NCBI GenBank assembly: GCA_029532415.1
Contig: JAQOTA010000017.1
Span: 496,001 to 560,000 of the forward strand
DNA: 64,000 nucleotides
Source: Marasmius tenuissimus
Taxonomy: Eukaryota; Basidiomycota; Agaricomycetes; Agaricales; Marasmiaceae
Direction: 5' to 3'
Of the stretch, positions 11,329-24,700 are shown piece after piece. The translations under genes were made by a program, and so were the position numbers. Numbering within the stretch: the first letter of the stretch is position 1; each line of letters starts with the position of its first letter. Under the pieces are notes generated by a model. The model saw nothing but the letters and a program-made list of their open reading frames with translations, made no database searches and had not been told where the DNA came from.

Positions 11329-14300
11329 ATGTCTTCAGACCCCCCGCCTGCCAGCAAAAGAACTTCTAGCTCAAAGGACTCAACTTTCTCGCGACCTCAG
11401 GTGGGCTTTCAATGTTATACCTCCTGGAACTCGGCTTTACAGCTCAAATTTACGCCCTCTGTGCTGTTTACAGTGCTCGCGGCCACCAACATCCGACGAA
11501 CCTCAGTCATCGCCAGAAAATCTCGATCCGGTAGGGCTACAAAATCTTGCGTTCGTATCTACTATCACATACTGAGTAGTTTGATATTCTGTTACGCAGT
11601 TTGCGGGTCCCGCAACAAAGGAGATTTCTGGCGGACCGACGGACGGGCCTCAGCGGGACCTGGGAACCCCTGAACAGGTGAACATAATCGTGTTACTTGT
11701 GGGCGTCAAATAACCTTCCTGACTTTGGTTGAGGTCGGGGATCCTGAATTTGGAACGAAGCCGATACATGATACGGAGGTACAAGACCCAGATACGGTAC
11801 TGTTGGTGAGTTGCCGCGATTGCACTCATCTGCATCAATGTGATTGGGGGTCTCATCCATTCACTTTTTATTCAGGATTCTACAAGCACCAAGGACTCGG
11901 ACGACGCCGTGCCTCGCACTACGGATAAGAACGAAGGTGGGGAGAAATCAAACACGGTAATGCTTTGCCAAAGTTGGATCGGTCGTTAGAGTTTTGCTCA
12001 TGCGCTTCTCAGGGCCCAGGAACGCAGAAACAGGGGTCCCCGCTCGACGGCATGAAGACCAACAGCACTACAGGAAACGAAGATGCAGCTAACGGGACAT
12101 CGGTGAGCACTTCGCTTGCGGTCAACTATGAATCATGAGCGCTTAACCGCGTTCAAGAATTCCCCGAAACCCACACTTGAAAAATCTTGGGAGGTCGTCA
12201 TGAAAGAGGTCACTTCGCTAGATGAAGGACTCGTTGGAGGATGGAAGGAGGACATCGACACCTTGCTGGTCTTTGTACGTGCCTGTTTTACTGGGATCTT
12301 CAGAAAGCCGAGCCCTTCTCTCGCACATTAGGCTGGTCTCTTTTCTGCAGTCGTCACCGCCTTTACCATCGAGTCGTATCAATGGCTTCAGGAAGCACCG
12401 GAAGATGCCACCGTCACACTGCTGAAGCAAATCTCCCACCAGTTGAACAGCACCTCAGTTCCTGAGCCTGACGAGTTCAAAGTAACGTCGTCCGTTGTCG
12501 CAATCAACGCCCTATGGTTCCTGAGCCTCATCATCGCTCTCGTTGATGCCTTGTTTGCTCTTCTCTGCAAACAGTGGCTCCGAGAGCATCGCCGACATAC
12601 CCACACACGGACACCATCTGAAGCACTCGCGCTTCGGTGGCTCCGACATCAGAGCCTGGAAAAGTGGCACGTTCCAGCGATTCTCGCCTCCCTTCCAATG
12701 CTACTCGAACTTGCCCTCTTCCTCTTCCTTGCTGGGCTATTGGAGTTGTTACGCACCCGACATCCAGTTCCGTTTGGGATTGCGACGATTGTTGTTGCAT
12801 TCGCCGCCCTCTTCTACTTTGGAACTACCATCATCCCAACCATTGATATCATTAGGCAGGCGCGACAAATTATATTGAACATTTGGGAGGCACGAAAGCA
12901 GACTGGACAATACGATCTCAAGTTTCTTGCTGGTTGTATCATGGAACTACCTCCCATGGAATATATATGTCCATACAAATCACCACAGGCATGGGTTGCG
13001 TTCCAGAACTTGAGACTTCTCCTTCGCATACTCCCTCGAATCCTCGGTCCCCTACCCCGCGTGGCATGGTTTCTCTATCATAGGGGTTATATTACTCGTT
13101 CTACCTATGACCGTCTTATCGGTTATTCATGGCCAAATTTGCGTTTTGAAGAAATATTGAATGGTATCTCAAACTGGTCATCTGTCGATCTCGAACTCCT
13201 CCACCGTTCAGGCGTTCACCTTGCCCCTCCTTTTTATGAGCTCAATGCATTCCGCTGGTTGGTTGCAGAGCTCCGGGACAGCCCACACATGATTCCACAC
13301 CTCCAGAAGATCCTGTCAACTATTCCCCTGCATCTCGTTATGCCCGCAGTTCTTGACCAGTGGTTCTTCCCCCCAGGGAGGAAGTGGACTGTTGAGGACA
13401 TTGAGACAGCACTTGCACCTAATCTTTCTCCGTGGGGCATCGAGGATCATCTAGAATTCACAAAAGAACGGTTTCTTACTCAAGGGAGAGAAACACGGCT
13501 TTTCGACCGCCTTCTCCATTGGACCCATGTATCAATGAATGGCACGGATGAAGGGATGGACAGCGGTCGTGATTCTCAGGAAATTTTCCCCGTCCCTTTC
13601 AGAAGTGTTGATGCAAATCCAGATGATGATTTACGTGCACGCCTCTGGGATATGTTTAAAGAGTTAGCCCAGGATCCAGCTGCTTCAGATAATTATTGGG
13701 CGACTTTGGCGGCAGATTTGGGTCAGTACATCATCGCGTGTTCGCCGGAATATGCTCTCCATGTCTCCACAGCAACCACCACTTCCCCGTTTGTCAGATC
13801 GGCCGATGGGTGCAAATTTCTGTCTGAAATCCATAGCACCATCCTTGGAAGGAGGATCTTCCTTTGGCCTGACGTTGCTATGGTTTGGTTGGAAGCCATG
13901 GATATTTTACGGCGCGTGTACGGCCTTCCCGAAAACCACTTCCAACCCATGCTCGGCTATTTCTCCCTCCCGCTTTCAAAGCTCAGAGAAACGTTGAATG
14001 GACTATCTCCCACAGATCCTGACAACGACTTCCAATACCTGGATGCCTTTGGTAGAGGCTGGGGTGCTGCGTGCGAAGACAGCAAGACGGAACTTGTCGG
14101 AATTCTATCGGAGCATATCAACCACTACCCCGAATTCGATGCCGAATCACCCCACAAATCAACATTTTCGCCGCTCGTAATGTCTACAGCAGGGCTGGAG
14201 CTGATAACCTTCGTCAATAATCGCCTAGCAGAGGAACCGTACACTTGGAGTTACCTCGTGAAATTTTATAATCCAGCGAGCTGGCGAGATGCTGTAGAGC

Positions 14301-14710
14301 GGGTTAAGATGGCGCATCCAGAGCTACCACCAGATCAATTCAAGCGCATATTCCACGAAGGAGTCGATGTCCCCCATGCTCCTGATGAACATCATTCGCA
14401 ACAGGAAGTCGATGTTGGGCCACAGGCAGGGGACTCTGGTGGTAGCCCGAGCGAGATCCCAAATACTGGAGAAGTTAACCGCTACAAGATGAATGGCCGT
14501 TCCGAATCAGCTACAGAACCATCCCCACAGCCCGAGCCCGGGAAACTTGACGAACGAGGCCTGCTTCTTGACGGAGATACCAACAGTCGGGGAAGTGTGA
14601 CAAGGCAACCACGAGTGACTGGGGATTCTGCGACTGCTATCGGTGATACAAGTAGCGCTGTACAGGGAGAGAAGATCGTAGGAGGTCCGAATGCCGACCA
14701 GAATGTGTGA
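11329..14710 (+). CDS. DUF6535 multi-pass membrane protein, copy A (8 exons)
   Basis: Exons 11329-11400, 11474-11530, 11600-11677, 11734-11805, 11876-11956, 12013-12102, 12158-12274 and 12332-14710 give 981 aa. All seven introns are phase 0 and short. Residues 1-150 (six mini-exons) are polar and disordered. The DUF6535 core starts at exon 7 (LEKSWEVVMKEV...WKEDIDTLLVF) and continues into exon 8 with AGLFSAVVTAFTIESYQWLQ. Four hydrophobic helices follow, at about 187-208, 247-270, 304-329 and 335-358, with the conserved KQWLREHRRHTHTRTPSEA loop between the second and third. The rest is a long soluble domain rich in Trp and Pro, ending with a tail VGGPNADQNV shared by all copies. Function of DUF6535 is unknown. 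The start was chosen because ATG-TCTTCAG is conserved in all three copies. Confidence 0.9.
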
Positions 14711-15740
14711 TCGAGACTTTGACGTTCGAATTCGCTGCCTTCAATTTGTAATTTTTTGAGTGTTTTTGCAAGTCGACTTACGGGCCAAATTCACATTGTG
14801 TATGTTCTATATCGCTGTACCCAGTATCCCCTGGAACATGCTCCTCATTCTCGAATACCGGTTTTGTCTCGAGTCGAGGGTCTGACAAGGGCGAGCGCGT
14901 CTGGCAAGAGACCGTCTACGACGGCCGTGGGCGGAGCTTCGGTTGTTATAAGTACTGTACCACGCTGACCGCCTGCCGCTTTGCGGCCTCCAGATTCCAG
15001 ATTATGGCCGTACGGATGAACCGGGGCATGATTCACAGTACAATACATACACGAGAAAAACACTACTCAACATCCAAGAAATGATCTATTCTCATCCGTC
15101 CAACTCTGAGTCACCTGCGCTCAACTGCCTTGCCTTATCTCCCTCCTCACATCACTACTCCGATTGAAAAAGTTGCACCTTCCTGCAAATGCTAATGGTG
15201 ACTCACAAGTAGCGCTGCACGGGGGGAAAACATAGTAGGAGGTCCGGATGCCGACAAGAACGTGTAGTCGAGGCTTTCAGGTTCGATTTCGCTGCGTTTC
15301 CGTGATTACTTGGATGTTTTCAGTATTTACATGTAAAATTACGGGCCAAGTTCACGTTATGCACCACCTAGCTCGTTGTACGCAACGTTACTTAGGACAT
15401 ACTCCTCATTTATGAGCATCGGTTTCTCGCCGCGAGTAGTTATGGCACAAGTCGAGATTCCGACAAGAGCGAACGGGTTTGACACGAGACTTACCTGCGC
15501 CATCGTGGGCGGAGCTTTAGTTGTTCTACCCCTGCCGCTGTGGGACCTCCAGTTTCTAGACCACGTCCCTATAGATGAACTTACAAATGAAATGTTTCAC
15601 AGTATGTACGATACACGAGAACAGCACTATTCAACATCCAAGAAATGATCGTCTGACTCTGAGTCGCCCACGCTCATCCGCCTTGCCTCATCTCCCTCCT
15701 CACATCACTGCTCCATTTGAAAAAGTTGCATTTGTACTGA
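14651..15740 (+). repeat. Tandem duplication of the DUF6535 tail plus 3' flank (offset 557 bp)
   Basis: The 3' end of copy A and its downstream ~500 bp (starting agtagcgctg at 14651) recur from 15208. Both repeats keep the tail code, a 'cgggccaa' block, a 'gtgggcgga' block, 'catccaagaaatgat' and 'tctccctcctcacatcac'. Copy C carries the same flank only once (35250-35770), so the second copy here is a local tandem duplication. Confidence 0.8.
15200..15267 (+). pseudogene. Solitary 3' tail of a DUF6535 gene (relic 1)
   Basis: The sequence matches the last ~60 bases of the intact copies (…gtaggaggtccggatgccga… then tag at the same place) without any upstream DUF6535 coding sequence. It belongs to the 557-bp tandem repeat and is not an independent gene. 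Confidence 0.75.
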
Positions 15741-15849
15741 GGATCAACATCCTCTCTCAACCTCTCCACGCGTCCTTTATCATACCCAGGTCCAACAGGC
15801 CTACGAAATGGAAGCCGTCAGTCTCCGCAATAAAACGCGATGCGAGGCA

Positions 15850-17770
15850 CGTAACTTAAGCACACAAAATTTGTCTCCTTCATTCACCCTTGGCTTATTC
15901 ACAGTAAACTCCTTCGCAACCTCGTTATGGACTGTACAATGCGGGGGTTGTATAGGCGCCATAAGCGACTTCCAAGTATCCCCTGCTTCTTCCTGCTTCT
16001 GTGACGACGAAGGAGACGAAAGCGAGACCTGACTGGAGGACAGTTCGAGTGCCAGACGGTAGTCTGCGTCTTCCAGATCTTCGGCGTCCTCGTGAGGTTC
16101 AGTTTCTTGAAGGAGCATGTCGACGTCTTCACTCTCGTCCCTAGTGGCTGATTGTGAGAGAGCGGTTTTGGATATAGACCGCTCCTTCCCCTTCCCCTTT
16201 GCGTTGGAGGTACTCCCTGACGAGCCGGGTTGTGAAAAGAACGTCGACAATTTAGGTTGCCCCGGCTTGGGTTTCTTCGCCGGTTTGTTCGAGGGCTGTA
16301 TTTTCGAGGCCTTCACGGGGGAGGGTTTCGGTGATACGCGTTTTCTCTTCGACTGCGACTGAGTAGCATTTGACGGTTCGGATGCCTTGAGCGGTAGATC
16401 TGGAGTGGAAGAATCACAAGTGGGCGAGACGGCTTGTTCTCTCGGGGGTTGTTGGGTACCGGTAGTCGCTTGTAGAGGCTCCGATGTCAATGAAGACGGC
16501 CCGGCTTGTTCTAAAACGACGGTAGTCGACGCAACGGGTTCCTGTGTGGTTGTAGGTGTCGGTGAAGAACTGGGGGCAGCGGCCTTCTTTCCGCCAAAGA
16601 AGCTTGACAGTAACTTCCGTTTCCCTGAGTACTCGTCCCAATACCTGGCTGCCAGCCTGGGGGGATCAGCCTTCGTGTCTCCTGCGCCTGACAGAAGGTC
16701 CCTTAACTTCAAGACGACACCGTCCTCGTTGACGATCTCGTCGTGAAAATCGACGTGGACTGGACAGTGCTCGCTTCTTTTGATGTGGGCTGGATATCGG
16801 CTTCCTTAAATCCAGGGAACAAGGCCAGGTGTGACCAGGATGTATTCAATACGTGTCCCGTAGTTAGAATCGCGTGCTGAGTATTTCGTATTCCAGCCTG
16901 GAAGGATGCTGTGAGCTGAAAGTCCGAGGGAACAGAGGCAAGCCGCGCACAGGTGTGCATCCCCTTCCTCTCGGGATGAAACTTCCTCACTATGTCAACC
17001 AGACACGCCTTTCCCTTCCTAGTATCATTCTCTCCTTCCTTGATCAATAGATTCCTTAACCACCGCCTACCATCTCTCTCCTCCCAGAACCACGTTTCAC
17101 CGTCCTTTCCTTCCACAAGACCGCGCTTGATGATGAGATTTCCTTCGCAGTGGTCTATCAGTGCAGCACATAGTGGAAGTCCATCTTGTACGAAAACCTT
17201 TCCTCCGAGCCGTCATTCGGGCAATACACGTTGATTGGGACGAACATCCCAAAGTCCAGTGTGAGCACACAACCTTCCACGTTTAGAGACTTCGATTCGT
17301 GCCGTGGCAAGAGTGTCGCTCTATCGCGCTCGACTTCATCAATGACCTCGTCTTCTCCATCGGCAACAATCACGACACGAAAGCCGGGGTATGATTCGGA
17401 TCGGGAGACGCGTTCCGAGAGCTCCAGAGGCGGTTTCGCCCGTGCGTTTGAACGGCTTGTGAGACTAAGCCTTTCCTCTGCTTTCGCTGGTACGACAGTT
17501 GAGGAACGCGTGTATGTCGGGACTCCTGAGCATCCTGATTTTGCCGCGGGGTATGAGAAGAAAGGATAGTATGAAGGGGGTTCTGTGACTTTTTTTAGTT
17601 TTAGGGCTGAACGCGTCGATTTCACTTCTGTTGGAAGACGCTCTGTTAGTATTTTAATCTCCAAAAAAAAGATAGTGCGCACCTTGAAAGTTGATTATAT
17701 CCTCCTGAAGAAAGTAAAAGATATTATCATGGGTCTTGAAGGTAGTCCATCTATTCAAATAGAGTGAGTA
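15850..17770 (-). pseudogene. Decayed APN2-like gene (AP endonuclease 2, ExoIII family), copy 1
   Basis: Read on the minus strand, conserved APN2 pieces occur in order: TFKTHDNIF...EDIINFQ, then after an intron the PSYYPFFSYPAAKSGCSGV / YTRSSTVVPAKAEE block, VLTLDFGMFVPINVYCPNDG and DHCEGNL. WFWEERDGRRWLRN, DIVRKFHPERKGMHTC and a NYGTRIEYILVTPGLVPW segment follow, and then SEHCPVHVDFHDEI. The C-terminal part has a PIP-box-like QPKLSTFF and the start of a GRF zinc finger (HCTVHNEVAKEFTVNK). Repair of abasic sites is the ancestral role. This copy is dead: the segment between MDFHY and CAALIDHCEG that should carry the catalytic GDLN motif is deleted, a TAA follows VPWI, and at least two frameshifts are needed. 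It lies tail-to-tail with DUF6535 copy A. Confidence 0.82.
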
Positions 17771-19974
17771 TTCGAGGAGGAGACAAGTTGAAGTTGTGAG
17801 TGACTGACGCGTGGTATTGCGGAATCGATTCTTCAAAGCAAGTTCAGTATAACGCAGTGAAGGATTCGGGTGGTAATTCACTATGTTCCATGTCAGAATT
17901 CAATATTCACGTCTCAGCATTGTCAATGTACGGGCGTCGAGTTCAACGTGACCAGCGTCGGAGTCGAGACGGCCGTTCGAGATAGAGAGCGGTTTGTGGG
18001 TGTTTGCCTGGAGTTTTTGATCATGGAGACGAGGGTGTGGGGATGAAGGGAGTTGTAGATGGCTTCTACATCTGCGTCGACGACTTTGATTCTCTTGAGT
18101 TACGTTCCATGGAGATGGCTTGAGATTGTAGTGCCAGCCTTGGGGGGTCAGAACAAGGCTTCAGAGCAATAGATTAGTCTCATTCGATGAACGGGGGGGA
18201 AAGAAAACCACGCACCCGCCTCGGCGTATGACAACAATCTCTTAGACCATGTTCATGAGATTTCCGGTCATCCCGTCCATAGCCCGGATCTATCCACCGA
18301 TGATTCGGGTTCGGTTTGGTCGAGATCGCTGTCGGTGCTGCCATTGAAGAAGTGACCACTGGGATTCATCGGAGGTTCGCCTGCATTGTCGCTCCGAACG
18401 GGATTCTGCTCGTTTGGCCGTTGTGATGGGAGGATTAAGACTGTATCAAATTCTTGGGAAGATTGAAGGATTGTGGACTTTGCACTCTCTCTTCGCCGAC
18501 GAGTGAGAGGGAGGATAGCAAGTCCACCGTCCGACTCATCATTCGGCGATGTTGGGAGTACAGTTCCCTGACAGGAATGAAGGCAAGAAAATGTGGGGAA
18601 AGTGACTTCACGATCACGTGGTGGTTTTCTCTGGCAATGACGCTTGTCGGTGTCGGTGTCGATGTTGCCTGATGTTGACCATCAACCACTTCGTCGACGG
18701 CACCCACGAATCAGGCCCGGATGAGCCCCGTCTTTGTGAAGGGTGGTTCGGAGCGTTCGCACAGCCGATATCTTCTCGCTTACTTGATTTGCTCCTCAGA
18801 AGACGCCTTCTTCCCCAGTGCCCACTGTCCGACCCCTTCAGAATCATCTCGGCACGTTTTGCTCTAGGCTTGCCCTGCAGTCCTCACAGTATTCGTCCTC
18901 TCCGCTTCACTTTCATCTATACTCCTCAGACCTCTCACATCGGGGAACGTCCTCGTATGCCTACAACCTCCCTTAATCCTAACAAAAACTACACCCTCGA
19001 TAGATCTTGGATGTACTCGTTAGCCGTTATCAGGGAATCGCGTTGTTAGCCGCGGTCATCAGTGATGAGCTCATCGCAACTTTCTCTTCGACCTGGGTTA
19101 ACTAACGTCCCTTCGAAGGCCTACCTGGTGCAGCCGGCGTCTACCGTTTTTGTATCTAGAGTCGGTATACAAGAGGATGGCGCATTGAAACCTCTAGAAA
19201 TCGAAATGATGCTAGTAACAAGGCTTTCAATCGTGTTCACACAAAACATCGTCCGGAGGATGACTCGATAAAGCCAACACCCTCATCCTCGTCATCTCCA
19301 CCTCTCTGGCTCCTCATTTTGAGACGGCGATAGTATGTATGACCTGGTGCTTGCGAAGGAAATTTTGGGGGCAAAGTCCCGCTAATGCGGCAGGCGAATG
19401 GGCTGCGGGGCGGAAGAGAGGGATTTTCAGGTTGGGTACGTGAATCTCTTCCATCCCGGCGGTACCTCCGTCTGATTTTCAGCACTCTCATAGACAAGAC
19501 AAACTTTTCTTCCACCCCAGCGACGTTCAGTTGCCTCTTGGATACCGAAGCCTTTAACCGTAGTTGTATCGCTTCTCAGTCGGATGGTCGCGCGAGGATG
19601 TCGATGTTCTCGAGGTTTGTTGAATATATGACCTCACTGTATATCTGCTAAACCACATACCTTCAGTTTCGATTCTACAGAATCCACGCTGAACATAGTT
19701 ATAACCCTCTACCTCTCGAAAGAATGGATTATCCCTATTTCCGCAACTGCTACTTGGACCTGGGCTGTCCCATAACTTCATCCTACATTCACCTCACGAT
19801 GTTCCTTCGGCAGGACAACGGTCGCATGCATCACTTCGCTAGGCTAGGCGTTGTGGATGCTACCCAAGCTTTAGGTTCTTCTGCGTTGAAACCACGGTAA
19901 TCGGACGCGGTCAAGCCATACTACTGCATACACACCCGACTCCGATCCGAGACACGGGGCATGGCGATTACGGA
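17771..19974. other. Unassigned spacer with duplicated fragments
   Basis: No convincing gene. The part 17795-18010 is similar to 37415-37625, so it belongs to the duplicated block carrying the APN2 pseudogenes. A second fragment near 19890-19970 (…tactactgcata-cacacccgactccgat…) recurs at 29770-29845. The rest has short open frames on both strands without motifs. Confidence 0.45.
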
Positions 19975-20053
19975 GTGGTGCTAGTAGCACAAGTAGCACT
20001 GTACAGAGGGAGAAGATGGTAGGAGGTCCGGACACCGGCGACCAGAACGTGTG
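19975..20053 (+). pseudogene. Solitary 3' tail of a DUF6535 gene (relic 2)
   Basis: Matches the end of the intact copies (agtagcactgtacag…gagaagatggtaggaggtcc…). A few extra bases near the end break the frame. It sits about 1.7 kb upstream of copy B, in the place expected for the end of a lost upstream tandem gene. Confidence 0.78.
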
Positions 20054-21746
20054 GTCGAGACTCGAAGGAATTCGCCACCTTTCGATACCTTTTTTTCATT
20101 CTTCACGAGTCTAAATTCATACCGTTTGCCACCTATATTGCCGTACGCAACGTCCCTTGGGACGTACCGAGTCACCCTCCATTCTCGAGCAGATCTTGGC
20201 CACGGGAGACCGGAATGAGCCTTTCAAGGTCACTAAAGCGCTCAACATTCAATATGCAACACTCATTGCATGGGTCGTCTTACTAGCGACTGATGTTGAT
20301 CGTCGAGGTTCCGACTTTTTCACAATATCAACCTCGACCGCCACGCTCCAGTGACACTAAACTCACATACGCTAGTACTGTCACTGATCGAGACCGTCGC
20401 CTCCCCAGGTCTGCATCGGTTGCAAAATGCTGGAAACCATTTTGATTTTTCCTTCAGTACCGATGTTCAAGCCTCCCTCAACTAATCGTCATCGGGATGC
20501 TTTCTCTGAACGCCGGGTGGTTAGGTGCACTTTTCGACAAACTCCACAATGTATCATTGTGTGTTGACAGGATCCAGATCGTAGAGTCTGCTCGGTAACA
20601 GACCCATTGGCCCCAGCTCTATCGCGATGATAGGGTGGGAAGAGGTCTCCCTCGGTACATAAAGACCGCACTTGTCCGTCGCTTCAGCTTCTCGTTCGTT
20701 CCGGCAATTCAGAGTCGTAGGCCAGCTATAGGAAAGTTGATTGAGACACCTCCGTCGTAGAGCCGGTAAAGTGTACTCCGTTGAAATGCGAACTGGACTC
20801 GTCGATGAAGAAGAAAATTGGCTCCCCCGGTCTCTTCATTGAGCGTCTAAGAACATCGTCAGTATCGGTGGCAAAAGCAAGGCAAAAGGGAAACAAAGGG
20901 AGCATGTGAGCCATCATACAGATTTGAGCAGGTGTTGAACATCGTCCGCCCTACTGGTATTGTGTACTTTTTCGACGTATTGCCAACAAACCTTCAATTC
21001 CGCGTCGATCTCCATGTTTGTAGGAAGAGCTGGCTCCGATCAGCGAGTGCCTCTGAGTGTCATGAGAGTACGACACGCGTACAATGAACCCTGAGAGCGA
21101 ATCTGATTCTTTGCTCGGAGATCGATGAATTATTTCATCGTTGAACCAGAGCTCTGAACATCGGATCAGAGGTGAATGAAAGCGAGTTATTTGAGCCTGT
21201 CAAGGGGTAGAAGCATGGATAGAGGTACGTTTCCCATAGATTAGCTAGGTAGGTTGTTAGCGAGAAAGATTGCAGCTTGTTTGATTCCGGTTCGAGTTGG
21301 GTTATTCGAGGTGCGCTTGAAAGAGGACTGGACCGTGTCTGGACTAGAGTGGGAAAGACTCTGAAAATCAGAGAAGAACGCATGCGGGTATCGTCATCAG
21401 AGAGTCCCAAATCGCATTTGAATTATAATATGGATAGTCTGATAAGCTTGGAGAGAAATCGAGAAATTCAGCGCTCGAAGATGCCGTTGATTTGTGGACT
21501 GAGGATGCGCGTAGCTTGAACTGGACGGCGAAAGGAAGATTCGATAATTCTCCATCACTGATACTGTTAAGAATAAACCCATAGTGGACGTGGGTTGAAA
21601 AGAACAAATGAAGGGGCGTGTGGGGAACGATCAGCAATGAGCTCAGCGGCAAGATGGCCGTTGGGAACAGAGAGCGGTTGGAGAGCGGCGACTACATAGC
21701 TGTGGTCGTTCTCACGTCGCCAGTACTCACCTCTCTCACAACGGCC
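20054..21746. repeat. DUF6535 inter-gene block (3' flank + upstream module) before copy B
   Basis: The block is homologous to 25107-26716 and 30354-31967. Shared landmarks are 'gccacctatattgccgtacgcaacgt' near 20128, the 'ctcgagcag' block, 'gttgaaccagag' near 21142, and the promoter-proximal 'agagcggttggagagcgg' about 80 bp before the ATG. On the minus strand it contains broken Ser-rich open frames, also seen in the other copies, which may be a decayed divergent gene. No intact CDS was found. Confidence 0.7.
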
Positions 21747-24700
21747 ATGTCTTCAGCCAAATTGCCAGTCAGGAAGAGATCTCGCAGCTCCGGAAAATCA
21801 ACATCCTCGCGGGCTCAGGTGGGCATCCAACGTTGATTTCTTGGATCTCGGTCTCACAGCTTAACTCGGCACCCTTTGCGCTGTTTTCTAGCCTTCACGT
21901 AGTCCAACGCCAGATGAACCCCAGTCACCTCCAGAAAATCTTGCTCTGGTATGGCTCTGAGTGAATCTTCCATTTGAATCACATACTGATATTCCCTTGC
22001 ATAGTCTTCGGGCCCCGTATTGAAGGAGATTTCTGGCGGATTGGCGAACGAGCCTCAGCGGGACTCGGAATCCTTTGAACAGGTGAGCGACATACTCGTA
22101 CTACTTGTCAATGTCGATTAACGTCCCAACTTTGATTGAGGTCCGGGATCCTGAACTTGGAACGAAGCCGATGCGTGATGACACGGAGGTACAAGACACA
22201 GATCCAGCACCGATGGTGAGTTGTCGCGATCACAGTCATTTCCATCGGGACTCATCGATTCACCTTTTACTCAGGACCCAACAAGTGCCAAGGAAGGAGT
22301 CTCTATTCATGCCAAAGACCAGGACGAGGGCGAGGATAAATTGAACACGGTAAGGCTTCACCGATGACCGATCGGCCATCCAGTTCGCTCATCCACTTCT
22401 CAGGATACAGGAGCAGGAGAGCAAACCCCGCTAGACGGCAGGAAGACCGATAACCGCACAGGAAACGAAGATGCAGCTAAAAAGCCATCGGTGAGCGCTC
22501 TACTTATGGGCTTTGTTCCGTTGCTCAACTGCGTGAAGAATTCTCAAGACCCCGCGCTTGAGAAAGCTTGGGAAGTCGTCATGAAGGAGGTCAATTCGCT
22601 CGATGACGGACTCGTTGGAGGATGGAAGGAAGACATTGACACCCTGTTGGTCTTTGTACGTGTCTTTTATCTCGGGTTTTCCGGAAGACTGAACTCTTCT
22701 TTTGCTTATTAGGCTGGTCTATTCTCTGCAGTCGTCACTGCCTTCACCATCGAATCGTACCAGTGGCTCCAGGAAGCACCAGAAGACACCACCGTCGCAC
22801 TGCTGAAGCAGATATCCCAGCAGATAAATGGCACCTCAGTTTCCGAGCCTGACGAGTTCACCATAACGTCGTCTGTTGTCGCGATCAACGTGCTATGGTT
22901 CCTCAGCCTCATCATTGCTCTCGTCGATGCCTTGTTTGCTCTTCTCTGTAAACAGTGGCTTCGGGAGCATCGCCGTCATACCCACACTCGCACGCCATCT
23001 GAAGCACTTGCGCTTCGGTGGCTCCGAACTCAGGGCCTGGAGAAGTGGCACGTTCCGACCATTCTCGCCTCTCTTCCCATGCTACTCGAACTCGCCCTCT
23101 TTCTCTTCCTTGCTGGGCTACTGGAGCTGTTGCGTACGCGACATCCAGTTCCGTTTGGGGTTGCAACGATGGTTGTTGCATTTGCTGCCCTTTTCTACTT
23201 CGGAACTACCATCATCCCCACCGTTGATATCATTAGGCAGGCGCGACAAGTTATACCGGACCTTTGGAGGGCACGAAAGTACCCTAGAGTTTATAACTCT
23301 CAGTTCTTTGCTAGTCTTATCACGAAAATACCTCCCATGGAATATACATGTCCATATAAATCACCCCAGTCATGGGTTGCATTTCAAAGCTTGATAATGA
23401 TCTCTCGCATCCCCGGTCTCCTACGCCGTGCGGCATTGTTTCTCTGGCGTAGGGGTTATATTGCTCAATCTACCTATCGCCGTTTTTTCCCTGTTTCTTT
23501 CGATGGTTTCACGCCGACTGAGACTTTTGGACAAATAATATTAAGTCTCTCAAACTGGTCGTCCGTCGATCTCGAACTCCTCCAACGTTCAGAAATTGAA
23601 CTCGCTCCTCCTTTTTATGAGCTCAATGCAATCCGCTGGCTCGTTGCAGAGCTCCGAGACAGCCCACACATGATTCCACACCTCCAGAAGATCCTGTCGA
23701 CTATTCCCCTGCATCTCGTTATGCCCGCAGTTCTTGGCCAATGGTTCTTCCTTCCAGGGAGGAAGTGGACTGTCAAGGACATTGAGACAGCACTTGGACC
23801 TAATCTTTCTTACAGTGGCATCGAGGATCATCTAACATATGCGAAAAACCGGTTTCGATACACAGGTAGAGAAACACGGCTTTTCAACCGCCTTCTCCAT
23901 TGGACCCATGTGTCAATGAATGGCAGGGACAAAGGGGTGGACAGCGGCCAACATTCTCCGGATCTCTTCCCCGCCCCTTTCAGAAGTGTTGATGCAAATC
24001 CAGACGACGATACACGTGCAGACCTCTGGGCTATATACGCAAAGATCGCCCAGGATCCAGCTGCTTCAGACGATTACTTGGAGACTTTGATGGAGGATTT
24101 GGGTTCGTACATCATTGCATCTTCGCCGGATTATGCTCTCCATGTCTCCACAGCAACCACCACTTCCCCCTTTGTCAGATCGGCCGATGGGTGCAAATTT
24201 CTGTCCGAAATCCATAGCACCATCTTTGAAAGGAAACTTCTCAAAAGCATGTTTCATATTATGGAGGACAGATCCATGGTCTGGATGGAGGCCATGGATG
24301 TTGTACGACGCGTGCACGGCCTTCCCGAAAACCACTTCCAACCTATCCCCGGCCATTTCCCCCTCCCATTCTCAAAGCTCAGGAAGACGTTGAGCAGTCT
24401 TTCTCCCACAGATGCTGACAACGACTTCGGATACCTAGATGAATTTGGTAGGGGTTGGGGTGATGTAGACGAATGGAAAAGGGTGGAACTTGTTAAAATT
24501 CTATCAGAGCATATCAACAACCACCCCAAATTCGACGCCAAATCATCCCACTCTCCCGACAAATCCACAGTTTCGCCGCTCGTGATGTCTTCAGCAGGGC
24601 TGGAGCTGATAACCTTCATGAATGATCGCCTGGCAGAGGAATGGGTCACTTGGTATTTCCTTGAGAACAATCGAACGAGCTGGCGAGATGCTATAGAGCG

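Noticed and set aside
18618..19049. 143-codon plus-strand frame between APN2 pseudogene 1 and the next DUF6535 relic
   Set aside because: Cys/Arg-rich composition from simple GTCGGTGTCGGTGTCG-like sequence; no motif and no counterpart in the homologous spacer near 38 kb.
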